Shown here: positions 1 through 7,888 of the stretch, piece by piece
Layout of the letters: every line of letters starts with the position of its first letter
Numbering within the stretch: the stretch's first letter is position 1
Assembly: GCF_001665235.1 (NCBI RefSeq)
Contig: NZ_LZSC01000025.1
Coordinates: 1-51,913 of the forward strand
Origin: Mycobacterium sp. 1100029.7
GTDB taxonomy: Bacteria > Actinomycetota > Actinomycetes > Mycobacteriales > Mycobacteriaceae
Length of the DNA stretch: 51,913 nt
Direction of reading: 5' to 3'
The notes under the pieces: generated by a model
What the model was told of the DNA's origin: nothing
Seen by the model: the letters and a program-made list of their open reading frames with translations, nothing else
Database searches by the model: none
Program-made: the position numbers and the translations under genes

Positions 1-762
1 TGCCGAACGAAATCGTCGAGATCGGCACGCCCTGATCCTTGGCCAGCCGCGCCGAGGTGTAGACGCCGTCGTGCGGGCCGCGGTGAACGCCCCCTGCGGC
101 GCATTGGGATCCAGCGGCACGTTCTCGGCGCCGTCGGATTCCAGCACGATGCGCGCCGGCGGTGGGCCGTCGCCGCCGCCCATCACCGCACCGACCGTGG
201 CGATGGCCTGCAGCGCGGTGAAAAGCCCTTCTCCCGTCGCGGTTTTGGGCGCCGGCTGCAGGCCGTCGATCGCGGCCTTTACCGCACCGCGATTCGTCGT
301 CGGCGAAACGAGCAAGGTGGCGTTGGCCGCGAACGCGACCAACCCGAGGTTGATGGCCGGCGTCAGCTCGTCGGCGAACTGCTTACCGGCCTCTTGCGCG
401 GCGGCCAGCCGGTTCGGCGCGACGTCGGTGGCGGCCATCGACTCCGAGATGTCGATCACCAGCATCACCACTGCCCGGTTGAGCGGAATCCGGACGTCGG
501 TCGTCGGCCCCGCCATGGCCGTCGTCAACAACACCAGCGACGCCACCAGCAGAATTGTCGGGATGTGGCGCCAGCGGCCCAGCCGGGCCGGCGCGACGCG
601 CTCGAGCACCTCCATGTTGGCGAACCGCAGCACGCGGCGGCGCCGGGCGAACTGCTGGACGACGTAGAGCCCGATCACCAACAGCACGGCCAGCAGGAAC
701 AGGAAGAACCAGCCGTTCTGAAAGCCCGTGAACGACACCGGACCCAGCAGGGGCACCTTCAT
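1..762 (-). CDS. vWA-domain membrane protein (Rv1481/BatA-like), partial, probable frameshift
   Basis: The gene runs off the left edge. From the ATG at 762 the product has an N-terminal membrane segment (about residues 15-35), a second hydrophobic segment near 70-88, and then a von Willebrand A domain. Its metal site starts DISES, matching the DxSxS MIDAS pattern, with a later SDG. This is the layout of the mycobacterial protein next to moxR genes (Rv1481 in M. tuberculosis), probably an envelope protein working with a MoxR ATPase. The family-typical continuation [17 protein letters not shown] is encoded at about 1-60 in a different frame from the upstream protein, so a single-base change lies near 71-90. 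It follows the cupin gene on the same strand after 48 bp. The family is clear from the domain; whether the gene is intact is not. Confidence 0.72.
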   Translation of the reverse strand, partial: MKVPLLGPVSFTGFQNGWFFLFLLAVLLVIGLYVVQQFARRRRVLRFANMEVLERVAPARLGRWRHIPTILLVASLVLLTTAMAGPTTDVRIPLNRAVVMLVIDISESMAATDVAPNRLAAAQEAGKQFADELTPAINLGLVAFAANATLLVSPTTNRGAVKAAIDGLQPAPKTATGEGLFTALQAIATVGAVMGGGDGPPPARIVLESDGAENVPLDPNAPQGAFTAARTTASTPRRGWPRIRACRSRRFRSA

Positions 763-810
763 GCCACGTCACACTATTCACCAAAGCTGGCCGGTGCACG
801 GCGCCCCGGT

Positions 811-1833
811 TCAGCCCGCGACGAGGTCCCGACGCTGAGTGAACTTGATGTCGAGGCTGCGCAGGTGGGTCTGCAGCCCCGCGTCCTGCACGGGAATCAA
901 GTGCGCCGGCTGGCCGGTCTCGTTGTAATGGGCGTGCCACATGCCGGGCGGCGTGGTGAACGCACCGCCGGCCTGCCAGTCCACCCGGATCGGGTCGGCG
1001 ATCTCGCCGCGCTCGTCGAGGCGAGTGCCCAGCAGGGTGTAGCAGCCGCTGGGCGGCGCATCGAGGATCAGATCGAGCGCCACGGACTGGTGCCGGTGCG
1101 GGCGCTGCTCCTGGTTGGGCGGCAGCACCCCGAACATCGCCCACAGCACGTGGGTGATGGTCAGCGTCTGCTCCTGCCGCTCGTTGGCCAGCAGCACGCT
1201 GACCCTGCTCTTGTCGTTGGCGCCGGGGCGCGACGCGATCTCCTCCAGCTTGGCCACCGCGTCCGAGCGCCGGAACTTGGTCGCCCGGAAACGCGGCTCG
1301 CGCGCCTCGGCGCCCAGGTAGCGCATCAGCGGCTCGTCGTGCACCCAGTACATGGCCGTCTCGGAGGAGGCGTAGAAGACCGACCGGCATCCCGCGGGCA
1401 GGGTCACGAAGTCACCCTTCTCCCACTTGACCAGCTGGCCGTTGACCGCCGCGAAGCCGTGCCCGAACAACACGTAGTACAGCTGCGAGGTGGCGTTCGG
1501 GCTGGTGTCGACCTGCTCACCGGCGCGGATGCGCACGAAGTTGGCCAGCAGCGCGGGACTGGTCGCGGCACCGGTGGCGACGCCCAGGTCCGTCGAGAGG
1601 TCCAGGGGAACAACACCGGTGGGCTGGTCCAGGTAGACGTCGGGCCCGAACTGCTGGATCGGCATCGCGGGCACGTGTCCGGAGCCGATGGGGTTGGCGG
1701 CCTTCGAGTACTCGAAGTAGCGGGCGTCGTCCGCCCACTCGGCGAACCGGCCCTCGAACCCGAATTCCGACACATCGGTCATCGGCGCGGGAATAGTGGG
1801 GTCCAGGTTGACGGCGGCTGTCTGGGCTGACAT
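811..1833 (-). CDS. Bicupin protein, gentisate 1,2-dioxygenase-like
   Basis: A 340-residue protein with two cupin barrels. The N-terminal one covers about residues 98-165 (LYYVLFGHG, then WEKGDFVTLPAG). The C-terminal one covers about 225-310. Only the second carries good metal ligands: H246 and H248 in PHRHQS, and the GMWHAH segment near 298-302. This arrangement resembles gentisate or 1-hydroxy-2-naphthoate ring-cleaving dioxygenases, so a cytosolic Fe(II) dioxygenase acting on an aromatic acid is the best inference; the substrate cannot be read. The ATG at 1833 has a strong AGGAGAGG ribosome site at about 1838-1846. It is divergent from a GntR/FCD regulator 88 bp away, its probable repressor, and 48 bp upstream of the vWA gene on the same strand. 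Confidence 0.75.
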   Translation of the reverse strand: MSAQTAAVNLDPTIPAPMTDVSEFGFEGRFAEWADDARYFEYSKAANPIGSGHVPAMPIQQFGPDVYLDQPTGVVPLDLSTDLGVATGAATSPALLANFVRIRAGEQVDTSPNATSQLYYVLFGHGFAAVNGQLVKWEKGDFVTLPAGCRSVFYASSETAMYWVHDEPLMRYLGAEAREPRFRATKFRRSDAVAKLEEIASRPGANDKSRVSVLLANERQEQTLTITHVLWAMFGVLPPNQEQRPHRHQSVALDLILDAPPSGCYTLLGTRLDERGEIADPIRVDWQAGGAFTTPPGMWHAHYNETGQPAHLIPVQDAGLQTHLRSLDIKFTQRRDLVAG

Positions 1834-1859
1834 TGCACCTCTCCTTCGCGCTTGAGTGC

Positions 1860-1888
1860 ATCTTGTGTTTCAATAGTATCTATCTTGT
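1860..1888. promoter_or_regulatory. Candidate GntR operator: direct repeats in the divergent spacer
   Basis: The heptamer ATCTTGT occurs at 1860-1866 and again at 1882-1888, start to start 22 bp, about two helical turns. The surrounding A+T-rich patch (roughly 1859-1892) stands out in this GC-rich DNA. It lies between the bicupin gene and the GntR/FCD gene, where an autoregulated operator is expected. Function is inferred from position. Confidence 0.4.
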
Positions 1889-1921
1889 ATCTCAGCGTCA
1901 ATTCGAGCCTGGGGAGATGGC

Positions 1922-2584
1922 ATGGCAACGACGGCCAAGGACCGGGCCCTCGAGTACGTCAAAAACCAGGTGCTCACGGGCGCCTTTCCCGGCGGCGAAA
2001 TGATCAGCGAAGGCGACATTGCCGCCGCGCTGGGCATGTCGCGCACGCCGGTGCGGGAGGCCTTCCTGCGGATGGAAGCCGAGGGGTTGCTCCGGCTCTA
2101 TCCACAGCGGGGCGCTCTGGTCGTCCCGGTGTCGCCCGACGAGGTCCGCGCGGTGATCGAGGCCCGGCTGGTGCTCGAGCAGTTCGCCGTCCGAAAGGTG
2201 GTCGGCCGCGGGCCGACGGTCTGCGCCGCACTGTTCGCGCGGTTGTCGGGCGAACTGCAACGGCAGCGCGACGCCGGGGCTGCGGCGGACTGGCGCGCAT
2301 TCCTGGATGCCGACCGAACCTTCCACGCCCTCACTCTGGACGAGTCAGGTAACGGGATTCTGTCCGGCTTCTACTCGTCGCTACGCGACCGGCAGCTGCG
2401 GATGATCGGCGAATCCGCACAACGCGAACCGGATCGAGTGGCCACCATCCTGAGCGAGCATCTCGCCATCGCCGAGGCCGTGCGCGACGGCGATCTGCCG
2501 CGCGCACTGCAGGCCGTGCAGACCCACCTGGCGAGCACCGTGCGCGCGATCGGCCTGGCCGTCGACACCTCGCTTTTGGGTTAG
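1922..2584 (+). CDS. GntR-family regulator, FadR/FCD subgroup
   Basis: A 220-residue transcription factor. An N-terminal winged helix covers about residues 8-70, with the recognition region ISEGDIAAALGMSRTPVREA typical of GntR proteins. A helical FCD ligand domain follows (about 85-210) with the usual His residues in DRTFHAL, SEHLAIAEAV and QTHLAST, which in this family bind a metal and a small carboxylate. The ATG at 1922 has a GGGGAG ribosome site at 1911-1916. It is divergent from the bicupin gene, so it probably represses that gene and itself until an aromatic or organic acid binds. Family assignment is strong; target and ligand are inferred. Confidence 0.88.
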   Translation: MATTAKDRALEYVKNQVLTGAFPGGEMISEGDIAAALGMSRTPVREAFLRMEAEGLLRLYPQRGALVVPVSPDEVRAVIEARLVLEQFAVRKVVGRGPTVCAALFARLSGELQRQRDAGAAADWRAFLDADRTFHALTLDESGNGILSGFYSSLRDRQLRMIGESAQREPDRVATILSEHLAIAEAVRDGDLPRALQAVQTHLASTVRAIGLAVDTSLLG

Positions 2585-2617
2585 CGGGCGATTCCAGGTC
2601 TTGTCGGTGGGCCGCCC

Positions 2618-2638
2618 TATACTCGAACACATGTTCGA
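2618..2638 (+). promoter_or_regulatory. Leaderless promoter with LexA (SOS) box over the start codon
   Basis: TATACT at 2618-2623 is a good mycobacterial -10 box. The next 7 bases lead directly to the ATG at 2631, the geometry of a leaderless transcript starting at A2631. Overlapping it at 2623-2638 is TCGAAC-ACAT-GTTCGA, an exact match to the mycobacterial LexA consensus TCGAAC-N4-GTTCGA. LexA bound here would cover +1 and the start codon. Confidence 0.85.
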
Positions 2639-4058
2639 TTCATCGACATTGCTCACTCAGATCGGCGCTGCGGCGCGGGCCGAAGCCCAGGCCGCGGCGG
2701 CTCGCTTGATCGCGATCGGTGACCTGTTCCGGTTGCGGCTGGCCGAGCACGGCGAGCGCGCGCGGTGGGCGGCCGACACCAGCGACGCGGTGGCCGCCGA
2801 GGTCGCCGCGACCCTGGGCACCAGCGTGGCGATGGGCCACAGCAACCTGCGCTACGCCCGCGCCATGCAGGAACGGCTGCCGGCCGTGGCCGCCATCTTC
2901 CGCGCCGGAGACATCGACTTCCGGCTGTTCCGCACCATCGTGTTTCGCACCGATTTGATCGTCGACGCCGAGTCGCTGTCGGCCGTGGACGCTCACCTCG
3001 CCGTCAAGGCCCCGCGCTGGCCGTCGATGACCAGCTGGAAGCTGGCGACGGAGATCGATCGCGTGGTCACCAAGATCGACCGCGACGCGGTGCGCCGATC
3101 GCGCGAGTACGCATCGGACCGCTATTTCGAGGTCACCGAGATGGATCCGGGCATGGCGCTGATCAACGGCACGGTTTTTGCGACGACGGGACAAGCCCTC
3201 GATCGCCGGCTCGACGAGCTCGCCAAGACCGTGTGCGCCGACGATCCGCGAACCGTCGGGCAGCTGCGTGCCGACGCGTTGGGTGCGCTCGCCGCCGGCC
3301 ATGACCGGCTGACGTGTGGATGCGACCGGGTCGATTGCCCTGTGGGTTCGGCACCCCGGCAGCCCAGCTCTGTCGTCATTCATGTGGTCGCCGAGCGGGC
3401 CACCGTCGACGGGTCCGGTTGCGCGCCGGGATTTCTCTACGGCGACGGCATCCTCCCTGCTGAGATCGTGCGTGAGCTGACGAAAACGGCGACGCTGCAA
3501 CCGATCACGATGCCCACCGCAGCGGAATCGGGATACCTTCCGTCCCGGGCGCTGAGCGACTTCGTGCGCGCCCGTGACGTCACCTGCCGGGCACCGGGTT
3601 GCGACCGGCCGGCGACGCAATGCGACATCGACCACACCGTGCCGCACGGCGACGGCGGCGCGACGCATCCGTCGAACCTCAAGTGCCTGTGCCGAAAACA
3701 TCACCTGCTCAAGACATTTTGGGGATGGCAGGATCAACAGCTGGCCGACGGCACCGTCATCTGGACGCTTCCCGGCGGGCACACCCGCGTCACCATCCCG
3801 GGCAGTGCGCTGCTGTTCCCCGGCCTGTGCGCAGGCATGGACCCACCACCGGTGGCCGCGCCGCCGGACACGCGGTGCGACAACCGCGAGGCGATGATGC
3901 CGACGCGGACCCACACCCGCACGCAAAACCACGCGGCTCGCATCGCCGCCGAACGCCGGCAAAACCAGGCGGCGCGCGAAGCGCGACGCAAGCGTCGGGA
4001 GCATGCCCGTCTAGGGGCTCGCGACATGACCGGCGACGACGAACCTCCGCCGTTCTAG
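2631..4058 (+). CDS. DUF222/HNH endonuclease domain protein (13E12-type family)
   Basis: A 475-residue protein of the large mycobacterial 13E12 repeat family. The helical DUF222 region fills about residues 20-300. An HNH nuclease-like module follows at about 312-360: a Cys pair in CRAPGCD, the core [12 protein letters not shown], then CLCRKHH. Such modules bind zinc and can cut DNA; the cellular role of the family is not established. The tail is basic ([11 protein letters not shown]). I place the start at ATG 2631 because a -10 box sits 7 bases upstream and there is no ribosome site; an upstream TTG at 2601 is unlikely. The LexA box over the start predicts DNA-damage induction. The 3' end overlaps the convergent add gene by 4 bp. 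Confidence 0.88.
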   Translation: MFDSSTLLTQIGAAARAEAQAAAARLIAIGDLFRLRLAEHGERARWAADTSDAVAAEVAATLGTSVAMGHSNLRYARAMQERLPAVAAIFRAGDIDFRLFRTIVFRTDLIVDAESLSAVDAHLAVKAPRWPSMTSWKLATEIDRVVTKIDRDAVRRSREYASDRYFEVTEMDPGMALINGTVFATTGQALDRRLDELAKTVCADDPRTVGQLRADALGALAAGHDRLTCGCDRVDCPVGSAPRQPSSVVIHVVAERATVDGSGCAPGFLYGDGILPAEIVRELTKTATLQPITMPTAAESGYLPSRALSDFVRARDVTCRAPGCDRPATQCDIDHTVPHGDGGATHPSNLKCLCRKHHLLKTFWGWQDQQLADGTVIWTLPGGHTRVTIPGSALLFPGLCAGMDPPPVAAPPDTRCDNREAMMPTRTHTRTQNHAARIAAERRQNQAAREARRKRREHARLGARDMTGDDEPPPF

Positions 4059-5140
4059 CCGATCAACACCGCATACCGCGGCTTGATCACTTCGTCGATG
4101 ACCGCCAGCCGCTCGTCGAACGGGATGAACGCAGACTTCATCGCGTTGATCGTGAACCGCTCGAGATCGGCCCATCCGTAGCCGAAAGCCTCTACCAGCC
4201 GGTGCATTTCGAGGCTCATCGTGGTGTCGCTCATCAGCCGATTGTCGGTGTTGACGGTGACCCGGAAGCGCGCCCGCGCCAGCAGATCGAACGGGTGGTC
4301 GGCGATGCTCTTGACCGCGCCGGTCTGCACGTTCGAGCTCGGGCACAGCTCCAGCGGAACCCGCTTGTCCCGCAATATCGATGCCAGCCGGCCCAACTCG
4401 ACCCTGCCATCGACTATTTCGATGTCGTCGACGATGCGCACCCCATGACCGAGCCGGTCGGCACCACAGAACGCGATCGCATCGTGAATGGACGGCAGAC
4501 CGAACGCCTCACCGGCGTGAATCGTGAACCGCGCGTTGTGGTCTCGCATGTACTCGAAGGCATCCAAGTGCCGGGTCGGCGGATTACCCGCCTCCGCCCC
4601 GGCGATGTCGAATCCGACAACGCCCTTGTCCCGAAAGCGGATTGCCAACTCGGCGATCTCCCGGGACAACGCGGCGTGGCGCATCGCGGTGACCAGCAGC
4701 CGTACTTTGATCGGGCGTCCCGCGGCGGCCGCGGCCTGCTCCCCTGCGGCAAACCCCTCCAGCACGGCGTCGACGATCTCGTCGAAGGACAGCCCGAGGT
4801 TGATGTGCAACTCCGGGGCGAACCGGATCTCGGCATAGACCACAGAGTCGGCGGCCAGGTCTTCCACGCATTCGAAGCCGACGCGGAACAGCGCCTCGGG
4901 GGTCTGCATCACCGCCACGGTGTGCGAGAACGGCTCCAGGTAGCGCTCCAGCGAGCCGCTGTGCGACCGGGTGCGAAACCAGGTGGCCAGCTCCTTGGCG
5001 TCGGTGGCGGGCAGTTCGTCGTAACCGATCTGCCCGGCGATGTCGAGGACGGTCGACGGCCGCAGTCCGCCGTCGAGGTGGTCGTGCAGCAGCGCCTTGG
5101 GCGCCTTCTCGATCTGCCGCAAATCCAGTGGGCCGGTCAC
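4055..5140 (-). CDS. add: Adenosine deaminase
   Basis: A 361-residue TIM-barrel enzyme that converts adenosine or deoxyadenosine to inosine or deoxyinosine and ammonia in purine salvage. Zinc and catalytic motifs of the family are present: H19 and H21 in [16 protein letters not shown] with the catalytic Glu, LGHGVRI, and VNTDNRL near the C-terminus. The length matches M. tuberculosis Add (Rv3313c). The start is GTG at 5140, overlapping the deoA stop as GTGA at 5137-5140, so translation is probably coupled. It is the last gene of cdd-deoA-add, and its end overlaps the convergent DUF222 gene. Confidence 0.96.
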   Translation of the reverse strand: MTGPLDLRQIEKAPKALLHDHLDGGLRPSTVLDIAGQIGYDELPATDAKELATWFRTRSHSGSLERYLEPFSHTVAVMQTPEALFRVGFECVEDLAADSVVYAEIRFAPELHINLGLSFDEIVDAVLEGFAAGEQAAAAAGRPIKVRLLVTAMRHAALSREIAELAIRFRDKGVVGFDIAGAEAGNPPTRHLDAFEYMRDHNARFTIHAGEAFGLPSIHDAIAFCGADRLGHGVRIVDDIEIVDGRVELGRLASILRDKRVPLELCPSSNVQTGAVKSIADHPFDLLARARFRVTVNTDNRLMSDTTMSLEMHRLVEAFGYGWADLERFTINAMKSAFIPFDERLAVIDEVIKPRYAVLIG

Positions 5141-6438
5141 GAGCAGATCCGATCGATGATCAGCGGCCGCGACGCGGGCGCGGTGTCGCCGACGCTCCAG
5201 GCACCGTCGAGCTCTGCCATCGCGGCGCCGAATCGCTCCGGGGTGTCGGTGTAGAGGGTGAACAGCGCCTCACCGGCCGCGACGGGCTCACCGGGCCGCC
5301 GGTGAATGCGAACCCCGGCACCGGGCTGCACCTGCTCCCCCGGGCGGGATCGACCCGCGCCGAGTCGCCAAGCCGTCAGCCCCACTGCCATAGCGTCGAT
5401 AGCCCCCATTGTGCCGCTCCGCGCGGCGTTCACGGTCTCCGAATGCGATCCGATTGGCAACGGTATCGCCAAGTCGCCGCCCTGGGCGGTGACCAGCCGG
5501 CGGAAGCGGTCCATCGCCGTACCGTCGCGCAGCGTCTCGCGGGGGTCGCGGCCGTCGATCCCGACAAGCGCCAGCATCTCGGCGGCCAACGTCACGGTCA
5601 GCTCCACCACATCGGCCGGCCCGCCACCGCCGAGCACGTCTAACGCCTCGGCAACCTCGAGCGCGTTGCCGACGGTCGCCCCCAGCGGACTCTCCATGTC
5701 GGTCAACACGGCATGCGTCGGCACCCCGTGCGCCGCGCCCAACTCGACCATGGTCTGCGCCAGATCGCGACACTGCGCCTCCGTCGGCAAGAACGCACCG
5801 GCGCCGACCTTCACGTCGAGCACCAGCGCACCGATGCCCTCGGCCAATTTCTTGCTCATGATCGAGCTGGCGATCAACGGCAAGGAGTCGACGGTGGCGG
5901 TGATGTCGCGCAGCGCGTAGATCTTCTTGTCGGCCGGCGCCAGCTCGCCGGCGGCGAAGATCGCCGCCCCGATTTCGCAAAGTTGTTGGTGCACTTGACT
6001 TATGGGGATTCCCGCGGAGAAGCCCGCGATCGATTCCAGCTTGTCCAGGGTGCCGCCGGTGTGGCCCAACCCGCGGCCGGAGACCTTGGGCACCGCCGCA
6101 CCGCAGGCAGCCACGACGGGCACCAGCACCAGCGTGGTCTTGTCGCCGACCCCGCCGGTCGAATGCTTGTCCACGGTCAGCAGCGGCCGCCCGCCTGCGC
6201 TCAGGCCGCGAAAGTCCAGCCGATCACCCGATGCCAGCATCGCCGCCGTCCACCGCGCGGTCTCCTGGGCGTCCATCCCGCGCCAGAAGATCGCCATCAG
6301 CAGTGCGGCCATCTGCTCGTCGGCTACTCGACCGTCGGTAAATGCGTCGACGACCCAGTCGATCGCGGCATCGGACAACCGGCCGCCGTCACGCTTGGTC
6401 CTGATCACCGTCGGCGCGTCGAATGTGAAGTCGGTCAA
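5137..6438 (-). CDS. deoA: Thymidine phosphorylase
   Basis: A 433-residue homologue of DeoA (Rv3314c), which splits thymidine or deoxyuridine with phosphate into base and deoxyribose 1-phosphate. Visible motifs are the phosphate-binding [13 protein letters not shown], the signature [18 protein letters not shown], and the KVGAGAF segment. I choose TTG at 6438, giving [19 protein letters not shown], where the family normally begins; a longer in-frame reading from 6573 would add about 45 low-complexity residues overlapping cdd. This TTG overlaps the cdd stop as TTGA (6435-6438). The downstream end overlaps add as GTGA, so all three salvage genes are coupled. Confidence 0.95.
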   Translation of the reverse strand: MTDFTFDAPTVIRTKRDGGRLSDAAIDWVVDAFTDGRVADEQMAALLMAIFWRGMDAQETARWTAAMLASGDRLDFRGLSAGGRPLLTVDKHSTGGVGDKTTLVLVPVVAACGAAVPKVSGRGLGHTGGTLDKLESIAGFSAGIPISQVHQQLCEIGAAIFAAGELAPADKKIYALRDITATVDSLPLIASSIMSKKLAEGIGALVLDVKVGAGAFLPTEAQCRDLAQTMVELGAAHGVPTHAVLTDMESPLGATVGNALEVAEALDVLGGGGPADVVELTVTLAAEMLALVGIDGRDPRETLRDGTAMDRFRRLVTAQGGDLAIPLPIGSHSETVNAARSGTMGAIDAMAVGLTAWRLGAGRSRPGEQVQPGAGVRIHRRPGEPVAAGEALFTLYTDTPERFGAAMAELDGAWSVGDTAPASRPLIIDRICS

Positions 6439-6836
6439 GAACGTCCCCGCGCCAGATCGTCGCCGTCGAAGGCGTCGGGCAGCAGCTCCCCGAGCCGCCG
6501 TGAGCCCGCCGGATGCGCGATCAGCAGTTCGGGTCCGCCATGCTCCAGCAAAACCTGACGACACCGCCCACACGGCATCAACAACGCCGCGCGTGAGTCA
6601 ACACACACCAGGGCGACCAACCGCCCGCCACCGGTCGTATGCAGGGCGGACACCACACCGCATTCGGCGCACAGACCCAGGCCATATGAGACATTTTCCA
6701 CATTGCAGCCGGTGACGACCCGACCGTCGTCAACCAGCGCGGCCGCACCCACCCCGAATTGCGAATATGGCGCATACGCCCCGGCCGCTGCTTGTATTGC
6801 TCTGTCCCGCAGCATATTCCAGTCAATATCGGGCAT
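6435..6836 (-). CDS. cdd: Cytidine deaminase
   Basis: A 133-residue zinc enzyme that deaminates cytidine and deoxycytidine to uridine and deoxyuridine. The catalytic pattern is complete: C56 and E58 in CAEC, then C89 and C92 in PCGRCRQ. NVENVSYG is the usual substrate loop. The length equals M. tuberculosis Cdd (Rv3315c). It is the first gene of the salvage operon, whose later members phosphorolyse deoxyuridine (deoA) and deaminate adenosine (add). It is divergent from sdhC across about 160 bp that contains the palindrome ACCGATCGGT at 6852-6861, a possible operator. Confidence 0.96.
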   Translation of the reverse strand: MPDIDWNMLRDRAIQAAAGAYAPYSQFGVGAAALVDDGRVVTGCNVENVSYGLGLCAECGVVSALHTTGGGRLVALVCVDSRAALLMPCGRCRQVLLEHGGPELLIAHPAGSRRLGELLPDAFDGDDLARGRS

Positions 6837-6941
6837 ATTTCAACCCCAATCACCGATCGGTTCACTTCGAGATAAACAACCCTAACGTGGGCACGAAAAC
6901 GCCGGTCGGAGATGGTGCTGGTTGGTACCGGACGCAGGAAT

Positions 6942-6975
6942 GCCGGGCTAAGCTCGATTGCCCGGCTTTAGTTTC
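6942..6975 (+). terminator. Hairpin plus T-rich tail in the sdhC leader (possible attenuator)
   Basis: GCCGGGC at 6942-6948 and GCCCGGC at 6960-6966 form a perfect 7-bp stem with an 11-base loop. The sequence TTTAGTTT follows at once. It has the shape of an intrinsic terminator, reading toward sdhC and ending about 22 bases before its TTG start. It could be the end of an upstream transcript or a regulated leader. Confidence 0.45.
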
Positions 6976-6996
6976 GCGGAAGATATAAGGACCGGT

Positions 6997-7407
6997 TTGA
7001 GCACCGAGACGACAGAGTCATCACGCAAGCGCCGACCACCCCGGACCCTCTATCGAGGAGACCCGGGAATGTGGTCGTGGGTGCTGCACCGCATCTCCGG
7101 CGCGACGATCTTCTTCTTCCTGTTCGTACACGTCTTGGACACCGCCCTGGTCCGGGTCAGCCCGCAGACCTACAACGAGATCATCCAGACCTACAAGACG
7201 CCGATCGTCGGCCTGATGGAGTTCGGTTTGGTCGCCGCGGTGCTTTTCCACGCGCTCAACGGGATCCGCATCATCCTGATCGACTTCTGGTCGGAAGGGC
7301 CCCGGCACCAGAAGACGATGCTGTGGGTCATTGCCGTCGTCTACCTGTTGGTCATGGTGCCGGCCGCGGTGACCATCGGCATTCACATGACGGAGCACTT
7401 CCGATGA
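6997..7407 (+). CDS. sdhC: Succinate dehydrogenase cytochrome b subunit
   Basis: A 136-residue membrane anchor with three transmembrane helices (about residues 34-55, 72-95 and 108-130). The family signature HALNGIRIILIDFW includes the His expected as haem ligand, and RISGAT lies in the quinone-site region. It matches SdhC of the Sdh1 operon (Rv3316) but is longer at the N-terminus. I choose TTG at 6997, preceded by an AAGG ribosome site at 6987-6990. An upstream in-frame ATG at 6958 would place the start inside the leader hairpin. M. tuberculosis annotation begins at the later MWSWV. The stop overlaps sdhD as ATGA. Confidence 0.93.
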   Translation: MSTETTESSRKRRPPRTLYRGDPGMWSWVLHRISGATIFFFLFVHVLDTALVRVSPQTYNEIIQTYKTPIVGLMEFGLVAAVLFHALNGIRIILIDFWSEGPRHQKTMLWVIAVVYLLVMVPAAVTIGIHMTEHFR

Positions 7408-7871
7408 GCAGTCCAGACCTCCAGCTGGGCCGGGGCGAGGTCGCACCGGTCCAACAGCGCAGCCACGACCGGCCGGCCAGCCTGGACAACCCGCGCTCGC
7501 CGCGACGCCGGGCCGGCATTCCCAACTTCGAGAAGTTCGCCTGGCTGTTCATGCGGTTCTCCGGCATTGCGTTGGTGTTCCTGGCGATCGGACATCTGTT
7601 CATCATGCTGATGTGGGACAACGGGGTATACCGGATCGACTTCAACTATGTGGCGCAGCGCTGGGCGTCGCCGTTCTGGCAATTCTGGGATCTGGCGCTG
7701 CTGTGGCTGGCGCAACTGCACGGCGGCAACGGCCTGCGGACCATCATCGACGACTACAGCCGCAAGGACAGCACCCGGTTCTGGCTGAACAGTCTGCTGC
7801 TGCTGTCGATGGGATTCACGTTGGTGTTGGGGACCTACGTGCTGGTGACGTTCGACCCCAACATTTCCTGA
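7404..7871 (+). CDS. sdhD: Succinate dehydrogenase hydrophobic membrane anchor
   Basis: A 155-residue protein with a polar, basic N-terminus and three transmembrane helices (about residues 50-70, 88-105 and 125-148). GHLFIMLMW in the first helix contains the likely haem-ligand His. Together with SdhC it anchors SdhA and SdhB and passes electrons to menaquinone. The ATG at 7404 overlaps the sdhC stop by 4 bases (7404-7407), showing tight coupling. sdhA follows after 17 bp. The family match to Rv3317 is clear. Confidence 0.93.
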   Translation: MSSPDLQLGRGEVAPVQQRSHDRPASLDNPRSPRRRAGIPNFEKFAWLFMRFSGIALVFLAIGHLFIMLMWDNGVYRIDFNYVAQRWASPFWQFWDLALLWLAQLHGGNGLRTIIDDYSRKDSTRFWLNSLLLLSMGFTLVLGTYVLVTFDPNIS

Positions 7872-7888
7872 TCCAGGGAGGCTGACCG

